The position numbers were made by a program, and so were the translations under genes. The notes under the pieces are model-generated. The model was not told the origin of the DNA. It worked only from the letters and a program-made list of their open reading frames with translations, and searched no databases. From positions 107,406 to 171,405 of the forward strand of contig CAMYLR010000004.1 in NCBI GenBank assembly GCA_947259315.1: a stretch of DNA of 64,000 nt. The letters are read 5' to 3'. Of the stretch, positions 25,246-34,000 are shown in pieces (position 1 is the stretch's first letter; the number at the start of each line of letters is the position of its first letter). Source of the DNA: an uncultured Gemmatimonadales bacterium. GTDB taxonomy: Bacteria > Gemmatimonadota > Gemmatimonadetes > JACCXV01 > JAHWKZ01.

Positions 25246-26330
25246 ATCACCGCCGTGCTCGAAGGCGCGTCGGCGACCCGCACGAGCCGACCCGATTCCG
25301 CCGACGCGATACAAGCCAACGCCGCCTGCACGGCGAGCTTCCCATCCTCGAGGGTGCACATCGTTGGTTCTCCGCACCGTACACACTCGGCGAAGTGGCG
25401 CCATTGATCGCGATACGACTCGGCGAACCCGCCACCCCGGCTCGCGCTGGCGACTCCCCGCGGTAACTCCTTGATCGTACGTAAAAGGCCTTGCAACCGG
25501 TCACCAGGGGACCCCGGAAACTGTGCGATCGGTGCGAACTCGACACCGTCAAACCGGCAGAGCGAGAGTCGAAGCCGGCCCTTCCGCCCAAATACTTCCA
25601 TGTCATGAGCGGTCGCGGCGTACTGCGAGAAGGCTAACGAGACGAGCACCCCGTCAGCCATGCGGGCGATCACGGTCGCGGTCAGGTCATCCGCCTCGCC
25701 GGACCGACTCGACGCGAAAATATCTTCGATCTCGCTGCCGCTCACGTAACGCCACAAGTCCAGATAGTGAACCGCCAACTCGAATAACGCGCTGCCACCT
25801 GTCGCGCGCCGTCGGCGCCAATCGGGAAAATCGCGATCGATCCGGTAGCGGCTGCTCCAAACAGCGTGTACGAACTCGATCGATCCGAGATCGCCACGTT
25901 GAACCCTCTTTCGAGCCGCCACCGCATGATGGTGGTGCCGCAAATTATGACCGACCAGCACCGCGCGGTCGGATCGATCCGCTCGAGCGATCAGACGCTG
26001 CGCATCGTCCAGATCAAGCGTCAGCGGCTTCTCGACAAACAGATGCTTATCGGCGTCCAAAGCCGCCATCGCAAGTGGCACGTGATGCTCGGGCGGGACG
26101 CAGATGGCAACCGCGTCGACGCTTGGATCGGCGATCAATGCCTCGGGGTCGGCGTACCGCCCTGGGATCGAAAACTCGTCTGCCACCTGTTCCAGCCGTG
26201 CAGCATCGGTATCTGCCAGCGCGATGACTTCGATATCAGTATGCGGCCTGATAGCTGGAAGGTGCAGTCCGCTGGTGGCGTGTCCACAGCCCACGATCCC
26301 CAGCCGAATCGGCTCAACCTGATGAAGCAT
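25242..26330 (-). CDS. Gfo/Idh/MocA family NAD(P)-dependent oxidoreductase
   Basis: A 362-residue sugar-type dehydrogenase: N-terminal Rossmann fold RLGIVGCGHATSGLHLPAI, the catalytic-lysine motif HLFVEKPLTLD at about 113-123, and a C-terminal alpha/beta substrate domain with ELAVHYLDLWRYV. Family members oxidise, reduce or epimerise sugar or inositol carbons and often act on nucleotide sugars. It sits between three glycosyltransferases and psuG; its ATG is 17 bases inside the preceding glycosyltransferase gene. I infer that it modifies a sugar used by the same pathway. The exact substrate is unknown. Confidence 0.88.
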   Translation of the reverse strand: MLHQVEPIRLGIVGCGHATSGLHLPAIRPHTDIEVIALADTDAARLEQVADEFSIPGRYADPEALIADPSVDAVAICVPPEHHVPLAMAALDADKHLFVEKPLTLDLDDAQRLIARADRSDRAVLVGHNLRHHHHAVAARKRVQRGDLGSIEFVHAVWSSRYRIDRDFPDWRRRRATGGSALFELAVHYLDLWRYVSGSEIEDIFASSRSGEADDLTATVIARMADGVLVSLAFSQYAATAHDMEVFGRKGRLRLSLCRFDGVEFAPIAQFPGSPGDRLQGLLRTIKELPRGVASASRGGGFAESYRDQWRHFAECVRCGEPTMCTLEDGKLAVQAALACIASAESGRLVRVADAPSSTAVI

Positions 26331-27315
26331 CAGAACCCATTGTGTCGGTCATAGGCCGATCGCGTTCCGCAACGTGATTGAACCGGTTTAACTCGATGCT
26401 GCGCCGAGACTCGGCCGCTCGTCCCTCACCAAGCAGGTAGCCAGTCATCTCACCGATGGTATGCGACACCAGCCCGAGCAAAAGCGGGGGCAGAACCTTC
26501 GGTATCAGCTCGCGTTGCCGCCCGCAGCGCCAGATCTGCGCCACCACACGCTGCAATCGTACCAACAAGATCGCTGGTGCCGCGATAGCGTATGCCACGC
26601 GACGCGTGTGCCACTTATGCGAGCGCGCTCGCCCCGAGCCGAACAGACGACCGCCGTGGAACTCGCTTTTCGCGTACGACTTCGCTTTCGACACGTTCAC
26701 GTGGCGGGACACCGCTCCGGGTTCGAGATAAAGCCCGCTGCCCTCCTTGTTTAAGTTGGTGATCAAAATCGTCTCCGCCTCGAGCAACGGAGCCAGCCGC
26801 GACCCGTACTCTTCCAGAACTAACTTCTTGTACGAAGTGTGATGCGGCGGCAGACGATCGACCTCTCCACCGCTGACCGGCGCGATCCACGGCGCGAAAT
26901 CGGTCAGCATGCTGGCCCAGCTCACCATGCTGTCCGGATTGGCGTTCAGGATAGCCCCACCGACGGCGTCCCACGGACCGTCATGCGCCTTAATCAACGC
27001 CTTCGCCCACCCCGGCTCGGGATAGGAGTGCTCCTCGACGTACACAACGGCCGGCGCACTTGCCGCGCGCACCCCCGCGGCATGCGCCTCGCCAGTATAG
27101 TTGATCGACCCAGTTTCGATGATCCGCACACTGTGGAACCCGGCGACGTCTTCGGGATCGTACTCCAGGCCATTCGAGGACGGCGTCACGATCAACAGCT
27201 CGATCTGATCGCGCGCTGTCTGCGCGTGAAGGTGCCGAACGGTGCGCCGGATCACATCGAACCCGCCAAGCGTGATGACGATGACGGAGAGCGCCGGCGT
27301 TGCGAGCTGAGTCAT
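26314..27315 (-). CDS. Glycosyltransferase family 2-like protein (tandem paralogue 2)
   Basis: A 333-residue GT-A fold protein with the N-terminal LSVIVITLGGFDVIRRTVRHL and a metal-site-like VYVEEHSYPEPGW in place of a standard DxD. The acceptor-side block is WIAPVSGGEVDRLPPHHTSYKK. The C-terminal region has two hydrophobic stretches (AIAAPAILLVRL; PPLLLGLVSHTIGEMTGYLLG), which suggests membrane association. It is clearly paralogous to the adjacent 27312-28298 gene, sharing SGGEVD.LP.H.TSYK and the helical tail, so the pair arose by tandem duplication. It overlaps both neighbours in one operon. Confidence 0.82.
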   Translation of the reverse strand: MTQLATPALSVIVITLGGFDVIRRTVRHLHAQTARDQIELLIVTPSSNGLEYDPEDVAGFHSVRIIETGSINYTGEAHAAGVRAASAPAVVYVEEHSYPEPGWAKALIKAHDGPWDAVGGAILNANPDSMVSWASMLTDFAPWIAPVSGGEVDRLPPHHTSYKKLVLEEYGSRLAPLLEAETILITNLNKEGSGLYLEPGAVSRHVNVSKAKSYAKSEFHGGRLFGSGRARSHKWHTRRVAYAIAAPAILLVRLQRVVAQIWRCGRQRELIPKVLPPLLLGLVSHTIGEMTGYLLGEGRAAESRRSIELNRFNHVAERDRPMTDTMGSDASSG

Positions 27316-28298
27316 CGGATCTCCATCGGGGTTGGGATGTCGTTCGACGGTATAGAAGCCGCATCCCAGTCTGGCTCGACATACCGCACGCGATCAAACT
27401 CGTATTGGCTGAGCCTCGCACGCGCGTCACCGGCGCCAAGGAGACAGCCAAAACACTGTCCGACCGCGTCCACCATCAACCCGTAGACGAGGTTCGGCAA
27501 GACTGCGAGCGACGCGCGCGGGTGGCTGCGCACGATGCGCCAAAGACGAACCAACGGTACCAACGGCGTGCCAACCGCAAACAACCACCGGTCAAGTCCA
27601 GACCAATTCTGGTAGCGAGCGCGGGTCGCAGCAAAGACTCTGCCACCGTTGAATTGGACGTGTGTGAAGGGCATGAATTGCGCGAAGTTCAGATGCGCGA
27701 TTCTCGCCCGCGGCTCGAGCAGCAAACGATGTCCAGCGGCTCGCAGGCTCCAGTGCAGGATCGTCTCGGCTTCCATTATGGCGTCAAGATCCTCCCCATA
27801 ATCCAGCAACATCGATCGCTTGTAGCTGGTGTTGTGCCCAGGCAGAAAGTCGACCTCGCCACCGCTCACCGGTTCGATCCACGGTCCGTAGCCGATAAGC
27901 ATATCGGCGCGACTGATCCGCGTGCGCGGGTTGCCGTTCCGCACCGCGGGTCCGACCGCCGCCCACCCACGCTCGTGCGCCTCGATCAACTTTTCGGCCC
28001 AGTCGGGATCAGGAAAGGCGTGGTCCTCCGCCAGCGCGACAACCGGTGCATGGGCCGCGCGCACACCGGCGGCGTTGGCACTGCCGCAAGAGTCGAACGA
28101 GCCGAGCGAGACGATCTCGACGTTGGAGAACCTCTCGAGCTCATCCCGATCGAGAGTGATTGACGACGGAACCACGACCACGAGCTCCAACCGATCGACG
28201 ACAGTCTGGGCACGCAGGAAACCGATCGTGCGGCGAATCATCTCGTAATCGCCAGGTGTCGCCAACACTACCGATAGCGCGGCTTTCAAAACCGTCAC
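27312..28298 (-). CDS. Glycosyltransferase family 2-like protein (tandem paralogue 1)
   Basis: A 328-residue GT-A-type protein. It has LSVVLATPGDYEMIRRTIGFL at the N-terminus, ALAEDHAFPDPDW as the probable metal/nucleotide site, and WIEPVSGGEVDFLPGHNTSYKRS as the acceptor block. Hydrophobic C-terminal segments (FAVGTPLVPLVRLW; LPNLVYGLMVDAVGQCFGCLLGAGDARAR) mirror those of its neighbour. It overlaps the upstream glycosyltransferase and the downstream paralogue by four bases each. The donor and acceptor are unknown; the EDH-type motif differs from the DDD in the third glycosyltransferase, which suggests distinct specificities. Confidence 0.82.
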   Translation of the reverse strand: MTVLKAALSVVLATPGDYEMIRRTIGFLRAQTVVDRLELVVVVPSSITLDRDELERFSNVEIVSLGSFDSCGSANAAGVRAAHAPVVALAEDHAFPDPDWAEKLIEAHERGWAAVGPAVRNGNPRTRISRADMLIGYGPWIEPVSGGEVDFLPGHNTSYKRSMLLDYGEDLDAIMEAETILHWSLRAAGHRLLLEPRARIAHLNFAQFMPFTHVQFNGGRVFAATRARYQNWSGLDRWLFAVGTPLVPLVRLWRIVRSHPRASLAVLPNLVYGLMVDAVGQCFGCLLGAGDARARLSQYEFDRVRYVEPDWDAASIPSNDIPTPMEIR

Positions 28299-29212
28299 TC
28301 TGACGCGCTCCCGGCGGCGTCGGCCTTACGACGAGATCTACGCTCCCAGAAAAACCCAACCGCGTTCGCGAGCTGAGCGATCCCTAGGAGCGGCGCAACC
28401 TTGAGCGCTGTCCGAACGGGTAGTTGCATGAAGGGGTACCGAAAGAGATCCACATAGAACGCGGGCGGCTCGATTCTGACGGAGGTCTCTCCACGTTGCG
28501 CGCGAGTCAAATGAAAGTAATACGCGCCCCGGCCATAACCGAATTGTTGGCGCCAGAATCTGCGTGGGGTCAGATCATGATAGTGATAGACGATCGCCTC
28601 GGGCGCGTAAAGCATCGGCAACCCGTTATACAACCAGCGATCGCATAGCTCCCGATCCTCGGCCGCCGGACGGGGAATGCTCGTGTCGAAACCGCCGACC
28701 TCATCGAACCGCCGGCGTGAAAACGCCATGTTGTTCGAAGTGAGGAAGCTCGCCTGTTCGGCGGGCGCGTTGTAGTAAGAGTAGAGGTACCCGATCAACG
28801 TCTGACTGGCCGTCGCGTACATATTTCGGGCCAGTGCGTTGATCGTCAAACCACCGATTAGCAGATCCGGATTCTCGGTGAGGCGTGCCGCCAACGTGGC
28901 CAACCAATCTGGTGCGGGCGTGCAGTCGTCATCGGTAAAGGCAACGTATGTTCCCTTCGATCTGGCCACGCCCGTGTTGCGCGCGGTTGCCGGCCCCGAT
29001 GGAGTTTGGGTGACCAGCTTGACGTCAAGCCCGTCCGACACGCCATCGACGATCGAGTCGAGCGGTGTGTCACTACCGTCGTCGACGACGATCACCTCCA
29101 GCGCGTCGTGCGGATAATCGAGCTGCGCCAACGAGCGCAAACACCGTTCCAGCGAGGCTGGCCGGTTGTGCGTCGCAACAACGACCGAAAACGAAACCGC
29201 AGTGCCTGTCAA
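28295..29212 (-). CDS. Glycosyltransferase family 2
   Basis: A 305-residue GT2 enzyme with the standard signatures SVVVATHNRPASLERCL, EVIVVDDGSDTPLDS and the metal-binding AFTDDDCTPAPDW, then GGFDTSIPRPAAEDRELCDRW as the acceptor/ED-type motif. A C-terminal amphipathic/hydrophobic region (LFRYPFMQLPVRTALKVAPLLGIAQLANAVGFF) suggests membrane attachment. The start is a TTG 10 bases after GAGG; no ATG lies upstream of the first strand. It is the first gene of the six-gene overlapping operon running down to the trpF-like gene, just beyond a terminator that separates it from the M24 peptidase. Confidence 0.88.
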   Translation of the reverse strand: MTGTAVSFSVVVATHNRPASLERCLRSLAQLDYPHDALEVIVVDDGSDTPLDSIVDGVSDGLDVKLVTQTPSGPATARNTGVARSKGTYVAFTDDDCTPAPDWLATLAARLTENPDLLIGGLTINALARNMYATASQTLIGYLYSYYNAPAEQASFLTSNNMAFSRRRFDEVGGFDTSIPRPAAEDRELCDRWLYNGLPMLYAPEAIVYHYHDLTPRRFWRQQFGYGRGAYYFHLTRAQRGETSVRIEPPAFYVDLFRYPFMQLPVRTALKVAPLLGIAQLANAVGFFWERRSRRKADAAGSASE

Positions 29213-29227
29213 TCGATTCGATCCTCG

Positions 29228-29266
29228 ATAAGAAACAGCGCCCCGCAGCCAGATGGCCCGGGGCGC
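29228..29266 (-). terminator. Intrinsic terminator downstream of the M24 peptidase gene
   Basis: An 8-bp stem GCGCCCCG/CGGGGCGC with a 13-base loop is followed on the minus strand by TGTTTCTTAT. It lies between the M24 stop (29342) and the first glycosyltransferase start (29212), so the glycosyltransferase-psuG operon probably has its own promoter in the short remaining gap or relies on readthrough. Confidence 0.6.
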
Positions 29267-29341
29267 GTTGAACTCACCGTCGGTACCCTTTCAGAATCTT
29301 ACTCGCTGATCACCTCGCTTCAAGCAGTCTCAACGCTCTAC

Positions 29342-30775
29342 CTAATGGCTCCCTCCGCCAACTGCCTCCGGGACTACGCTGGGAATCCCGCGACCGGTCA
29401 TGAGTGCCTCGATGTCCGCGATCTCGCGCGGCGCACCGGTCGAGAGAATCTCGTATCCGCTTTCGGTAACTACCACGTCGTCCTCGATTCGGACCCCGAT
29501 GTTCCACCACTTGGGGTCAACGCCTTCACTGCCCTCGGCGATGTAGACCCCGGGCTCGATCGTCAGCACCATCCCGGGCTCGAATGTCCTTGGCTGCACC
29601 GAGTCCGACTCTGTCGACACCATGTAGGCACCAACATCGTGGACGTCGAGCCCCAGCCAATGACCAGGTCCGTGCATGAAGAACCGCCGGTAAGCGCGCG
29701 ACTCGATATTCTCCTCGACCGTCCCTTCCAACAGTCCCGCATCCACCAGCCCCGCGGTTACTACCTCCACGGCGCGGCGATTGATCTCAGCCACGCTGGC
29801 GCCCGGTCGAATAACGTCCATAGCCGCATTCTGGGCATCGAGAACGATCTGATAGATGGTCGCCTGCTCGACATCAAAGTGGCCATCGACTGGGACAGTA
29901 CGTGTGACATCCGCAGTGTAATAGCGCCATTCCGCCCCTATGTCGATCACCATCATGTCGTCGGCCTCGAGCTGTCGGTCCCCACCCACGTAATGAAGGA
30001 TCGTCGAGTTGGGACCGGCACCCACGATCGAGCCGAACCCCAACCGGGGGCTACCCGAAACCTTGAACACGTACTCGATCAGTGCTTTGACCTCGTACTC
30101 GTACATCCCCGGTTTGATCGCCGCCATGGCTGCTCGATGCGCGTCGGCCGTGATGTCGATCGCGCGCTCCAGCAGCGCGACTTCCGCTGGCGACTTAATG
30201 AGTCGCATCTCATCCAAGATGCCAGCGGTCGGTATGACCTCGGTGCCATTGGTGAGAGCCCACTCATGCAGCGTCGCCGCCGTCTTGGTCTGCGCCCACG
30301 GATGGTCGTTTGAGATATCGAAGAAGACGCGTGTCGCATCCGACAGGTAGCGCGAAAGAACGGCTGGCAGCGAGTCGATCGGGTACGCGACATCGGCGCC
30401 ATACTGTTCGCGTGCACCCGCCACCCCCGCACGGTGACCGTCCCATGTTTCACGCAGTGGGTCGCGTGGCCGCACAAAGAGAATGAACTGTGCTCCGTCG
30501 GTAGCGTGCGGCGCGAGGATCGCAGCCGAACCCGGCTCTTCAAAACCGGTCAGATAGTAAAAGTCCGAATCCTGACGATACGGATAGCCCGCGTCGTCAT
30601 TGCGCGGAATTTCTGGCTGGCCGGTGAAGATGGCGATCCCACCATCCATTTCTTCCATAAACGCCGCGCGATGCTCGGCGAACATATCCGTACTGACGAG
30701 CTCGACTTCCTGGGCCGGTAACAAACCCGTCCATCCGATCGAGATCAACAACATGGTGATCAGCGTCTTCATCAT
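29342..30775 (-). CDS. Secreted Xaa-Pro aminopeptidase (M24B)
   Basis: Aminopeptidase that releases N-terminal residues next to proline. I chose the ATG at 30775 after GAGGACGA, which gives a signal peptide (MMKTLITMLLISIGWTGLLPAQ) and 477 residues. The N-terminal creatinase-like domain is followed by the pita-bread metal site: VIDIGAEWRYYTADVTRT (two Asp), MHGPGHWLGLDVHDVG (His), TIEPGVY (Glu) and GVRIEDDVVV (Glu). The leader implies a periplasmic or external enzyme, fitting the many other exported peptidases nearby. Confidence 0.94.
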   Translation of the reverse strand: MMKTLITMLLISIGWTGLLPAQEVELVSTDMFAEHRAAFMEEMDGGIAIFTGQPEIPRNDDAGYPYRQDSDFYYLTGFEEPGSAAILAPHATDGAQFILFVRPRDPLRETWDGHRAGVAGAREQYGADVAYPIDSLPAVLSRYLSDATRVFFDISNDHPWAQTKTAATLHEWALTNGTEVIPTAGILDEMRLIKSPAEVALLERAIDITADAHRAAMAAIKPGMYEYEVKALIEYVFKVSGSPRLGFGSIVGAGPNSTILHYVGGDRQLEADDMMVIDIGAEWRYYTADVTRTVPVDGHFDVEQATIYQIVLDAQNAAMDVIRPGASVAEINRRAVEVVTAGLVDAGLLEGTVEENIESRAYRRFFMHGPGHWLGLDVHDVGAYMVSTESDSVQPRTFEPGMVLTIEPGVYIAEGSEGVDPKWWNIGVRIEDDVVVTESGYEILSTGAPREIADIEALMTGRGIPSVVPEAVGGGSH

Positions 30776-30896
30776 TCTCGTCCTCGAATCGTAGTCACGC
30801 GAGGTTTGAAGTGTTCTCTCGTATTCTGTACCATAGGTCAGCGCCGACACATGCGTCTGTCGGGAAGAGGTTACATCTCGTGTGGGGCGACTCCCC

Positions 30897-31706
30897 TTAT
30901 GACGGTGATTCCTGACCATCACTTTGCCGAGCTTGTTTGACCATGTCGACCAGGGCCTTGCGGCAATCGTCCGGTGAGCGGACTTCGGACGGAAAGCCGA
31001 TTCGAACGCTACGGACACGCTCGGCGGTCGTCAGCCGTACGTGAAAACCGAGTCGGTCGACCGCGGTCATTTTCGCTTCCTCGGCTTCGATACCTTTGAC
31101 GTCACGCGCGATCAGCACCAACGCATCCGCGTGGTCACCGTTCATGTGATCCAGTATCCCGGCCGCGGTCTCAGCCAGCGGATCTGGCTGGGCGCGGCCG
31201 AATTCATCCTTTCCTACCCAACCCATCACCGCAAACCCGCCCACAAAATAGAGTTCCACGACGTTCATCAGGTAAAACGTGAAGTCCTCGAAATCGACCC
31301 AGTAGCGCGCATTCTCGTGACGGCCCAGGTAGGCCTGCCGCACAGCGCCCAGATCCGCCTGCGCCACCGCGGTGACGTTACCGATCACCGTTAATCGTTC
31401 GGCTCCCAGGGGGTCATGCGCAGCCTCGGGCGCGGTCACGAGCAAGCTGGCCCGTGGGTCGCGCACCAGGTTCTGGGTGTGCATCGCCATGCTGCTGATA
31501 AGGAACAGCGGGTTCCCGCCCGCATCGAGTGCATACGGCATGACCGAGCCAAACGGGAACCCCTCGTGCCTGTGTGAGTGTGTCGACAGCACCCCGACCT
31601 TGGTGACGTGCAAAAGGGTGCGTGACCGCTCCGCGTAGGTCGTCTCGGGCGCCGGGTTGGGGTCGGGCTCGGCGGTTGTGTCGGAGTGTTGTCGGGTGTT
31701 GGTCAC
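30897..31706 (-). CDS. HugZ/PPOX-type split-barrel flavin or haem-binding protein with DUF2470 domain
   Basis: A 269-residue protein: pyridoxamine-phosphate-oxidase-like split barrel (GVLSTHSHRHEGFPFGSVMPYALD to VTAVAQADL), then a C-terminal DUF2470 domain (AAGILDHMNGDHADALVLIARD). Proteins of this architecture include haem-degrading HugZ and PPOX-fold flavoproteins, as well as plant homologues of glutamyl-tRNA reductase-binding protein. The HMNGDHADA motif supplies the histidines expected for haem or metal binding. The start is a GTG overlapping the stop of the 75-residue upstream ORF (GTGA). Confidence 0.85.
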   Translation of the reverse strand: MTNTRQHSDTTAEPDPNPAPETTYAERSRTLLHVTKVGVLSTHSHRHEGFPFGSVMPYALDAGGNPLFLISSMAMHTQNLVRDPRASLLVTAPEAAHDPLGAERLTVIGNVTAVAQADLGAVRQAYLGRHENARYWVDFEDFTFYLMNVVELYFVGGFAVMGWVGKDEFGRAQPDPLAETAAGILDHMNGDHADALVLIARDVKGIEAEEAKMTAVDRLGFHVRLTTAERVRSVRIGFPSEVRSPDDCRKALVDMVKQARQSDGQESPS

Positions 31707-31930
31707 GGCTCTGCTCGCGTAACACTCATCACGTTGCCGACGAGATACTCTAGGCGAATTCGGTCGCCCGGCTCCAGACCTCGAACTACAGAATCTGGAT
31801 CCACACGTGCTTTGTGTATCGGCCCGTTCGGATCATCTGCGTCGCTGAAATACACATCCCACGACACCTGACCGTGAATGCTGACCGATTCCACGTGCCG
31901 GAAGATCGCCTCTCGAAATCCCTTTAGCAC
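31703..31930 (-). CDS. Hypothetical 75-residue protein
   Basis: A small acidic, probably beta-rich protein with GTG start (VLKGFREAIFRHVE), then VSWDVYFSDADDPNGPIHKARV and PGDRIRLEYLVGNVMSV. I do not recognise the family. The pattern suggests a small beta-barrel, OB- or TRAM-like. It is translationally coupled to the HugZ-like gene by a four-base overlap and follows the ABM-like gene by nine bases, so it is likely expressed. Confidence 0.55.
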   Translation of the reverse strand: MLKGFREAIFRHVESVSIHGQVSWDVYFSDADDPNGPIHKARVDPDSVVRGLEPGDRIRLEYLVGNVMSVTRAEP

Positions 31931-31939
31931 GGCGTCAAC

Positions 31940-32296
31940 CTAGCGGCGAAACCCGTACTCGAGAACGAAGTACTCCGGGTTCAACTCGGCGAGAGGCTCC
32001 CGGAGCTGCGCAAGCTCAGGCTCCGGGCCGTGCACCTCCAACCGTGTGAGGTCGGAGACCGTTAGCGCTTCTTGAAGCAGCTCGCCGACGTTTTCGAGGT
32101 GCGCCAAGATGCCGGCGGCGTCTTCATACCCTTCGCGGCAGTGCGCCTGGTTCCCATTGAACGAGAAGCCGTAGAACAGACACTTCGGCTCAGCGCTCGT
32201 TTTCTCCACGAACCGATCGCAGAGCGCTCTGAACGCCTCCATGTCGTTTACCTCGAAGTACGGAACGAGCGTGCAGCAGTTATCTGTCGTGGCCAT
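31940..32296 (-). CDS. ABM-superfamily (dimeric alpha/beta barrel) protein
   Basis: A 118-residue protein resembling antibiotic-biosynthesis-monooxygenase/quinol-monooxygenase-like barrels: LVPYFEVNDMEAFRALCDRFVEKT, CLFYGFSFNGNQAHCREGYEDAAGILAHLENVG, LTRLEVHGPEPELAQL. Such proteins bind small aromatics or haem, or protect against them, and the HugZ-like gene downstream would fit a haem link. That link is inference. It starts three bases after the M49 peptidase stop. Confidence 0.7.
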   Translation of the reverse strand: MATTDNCCTLVPYFEVNDMEAFRALCDRFVEKTSAEPKCLFYGFSFNGNQAHCREGYEDAAGILAHLENVGELLQEALTVSDLTRLEVHGPEPELAQLREPLAELNPEYFVLEYGFRR

Positions 32297-32299
32297 ACT

Positions 32300-34000
32300 C
32301 TACCCTTCGCTCTGAAGATCCAACATGTGAGCGCCCTGTTCGAACAAAAGATCCACGGGTACTTCGAGCTCGGCGAGGCGATCGAGATCTGACTGCAGCT
32401 CGTCGCTGATCGTACCCATCTCGTCGAGGATCTCGCCCGCCCGGGCGTGATCACCGTCACCCTGCACGGTGAGTATCAGCTCGGTGAGCTCGTTCATCGC
32501 CTCCTGCATCCGATCGATGTCCACGCGGTACGTGCCAGAAGCCGGATCACGCGTGAACGCGTCGCGTTCCTTGAAAAAGTTGAACCGCATCATGTTTGCT
32601 CTGCCGTGTGCGCTCGATGCGCCAAACCGGATCGATCGGAAGATGCTCGCCAGAAACGTCACGTAGTGCTCCTCCAGCGTGCCGTCCATCGGTTCCCCTT
32701 GATTGTACAGCTCGGTCACGAAAAAGAGACCGAGGACGTCGGCCTTGCCTTCTTCCAGCGGTGAGTAGTGCGCTTGGAGCGCTTCTCTGACGGTGCCCTT
32801 TCCGGTGATTGTGTTCTTGATTCCGAGCCCGTGGGCGACCTCGTGGAACATGGTGTTGTCAAAGAACGCGTCGAACGTCACTAGTGATCGCTGATCCTCG
32901 GCGATCAAGACGTCCGCGAGCGGGCGAAGGATCTGGTCGAACTTGGCTCGCATGACGTTTTTCATCTGGACCCGCCGCGTACCCTTCTTGAGTTGCACCT
33001 CCTCGTCATTCGGAAGGGCGAAGGCGATCGTCTTAGCGCCCTCTATCGACTGCCCAGTTGCGTACACTAGGTCGTAAGCGCCGAGATCGGCATCCGATCC
33101 CGGTGTTTCTTTCTTGTAGGTGTCTGGAACCGGCATGTTGCGTTGCATCGCGGGCAGCATCGTCGCGTAGCGGGCCAGTCGTTCGCTCCACGCGAGGTCC
33201 TTGATCAGCACGTAGCCTTCGTGTGCCGCCTTGAAACCGAACAGCTGATCTTCGTACGTCTCGATCGGGCCCAGGACGACGTCGAGCGCACCCGACTTCA
33301 TATCCATCCAAGCGAGATCGCTGGCTTGATAGTCGTCGGTGAGCAGCGCTTCTGCGCGCGCCTCCAGATAAGCCTTGACGTCCGGCTCCTCCGCGAGCGC
33401 CGCGGCTGCTCGCAGCTTCTCGGCCGCCACCGCATGCTCAGCGGCGAACACGACATGGTAAGGGATCGCTTCGAGTTCCCCCGCGTCATTACGCCGAACC
33501 ATTGTGTACAAGCTGCGCAACGCAGCTCCCCCGTCCGGGGCCGCTTCGGCTGCGGCTTCGAACTCCTCGCGGGTCATGTCTGTCGGATAGAAATTCGCTC
33601 CGGCCGGCTTCTCACCCACGCCAGGCAGGAAAGGGGCATCCCCTCCCAACCGATCCCAGGGTCCGAAGTTGGCCTCCAGCGCCAGCTTGGTGTTCGGATC
33701 CTCCGTACCGCCCAAGATGTCGCCTGGGTCACCGTAGGCTTCCATCCAAAAAGCCGAATTCATCGGCTCGATCGCCTCGATGAGGAGCGGGAGCATCTGT
33801 CGCTCATGCTCGCGCAGTCCACTCAGGTCGGCCGTGATTGGAACCGTGACATACTTATCGAGCACGCTTGTGACGGACGGTGGCGTTGCGGATTCGACCA
33901 TCGTCGCATCGTCGTCACGGGCGGATTCACCACAAGAGCTGACCAAAACCGACAGCAATGCCGCCGTGGTCAGCGACCAGACTATCGAATAGCGAGTCAT
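32300..34000 (-). CDS. M49-like zinc dipeptidyl-peptidase lipoprotein
   Basis: Probable periplasm- or outer-membrane-anchored dipeptidyl peptidase III relative. From the ATG at 34000 (GGGAGG upstream) the 566-residue protein has a lipoprotein leader ending LLSVLVSSC. The zinc site is MFHEVAHGLGIKN, an HExxH variant of the family's HExxxH motif, with the third ligand in EEGKADVLGLF, the equivalent of EECRAE. The rest is helical, with a well-conserved central region (LPGVGEKPAGANFYP). The track's 34054 start precedes the leader and has no good ribosome binding site. It is the first gene of the M49-ABM-75aa-HugZ run. Confidence 0.85.
   Translation of the reverse strand: MTRYSIVWSLTTAALLSVLVSSCGESARDDDATMVESATPPSVTSVLDKYVTVPITADLSGLREHERQMLPLLIEAIEPMNSAFWMEAYGDPGDILGGTEDPNTKLALEANFGPWDRLGGDAPFLPGVGEKPAGANFYPTDMTREEFEAAAEAAPDGGAALRSLYTMVRRNDAGELEAIPYHVVFAAEHAVAAEKLRAAAALAEEPDVKAYLEARAEALLTDDYQASDLAWMDMKSGALDVVLGPIETYEDQLFGFKAAHEGYVLIKDLAWSERLARYATMLPAMQRNMPVPDTYKKETPGSDADLGAYDLVYATGQSIEGAKTIAFALPNDEEVQLKKGTRRVQMKNVMRAKFDQILRPLADVLIAEDQRSLVTFDAFFDNTMFHEVAHGLGIKNTITGKGTVREALQAHYSPLEEGKADVLGLFFVTELYNQGEPMDGTLEEHYVTFLASIFRSIRFGASSAHGRANMMRFNFFKERDAFTRDPASGTYRVDIDRMQEAMNELTELILTVQGDGDHARAGEILDEMGTISDELQSDLDRLAELEVPVDLLFEQGAHMLDLQSEG

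Noticed and set aside
29006-30313. 435-residue plus-strand ORF opposite the M24 peptidase
   Set aside because: It is antisense to a gene with an intact signal peptide and metal site, and its translation is His/Arg/Asp-rich with no recognisable domain.
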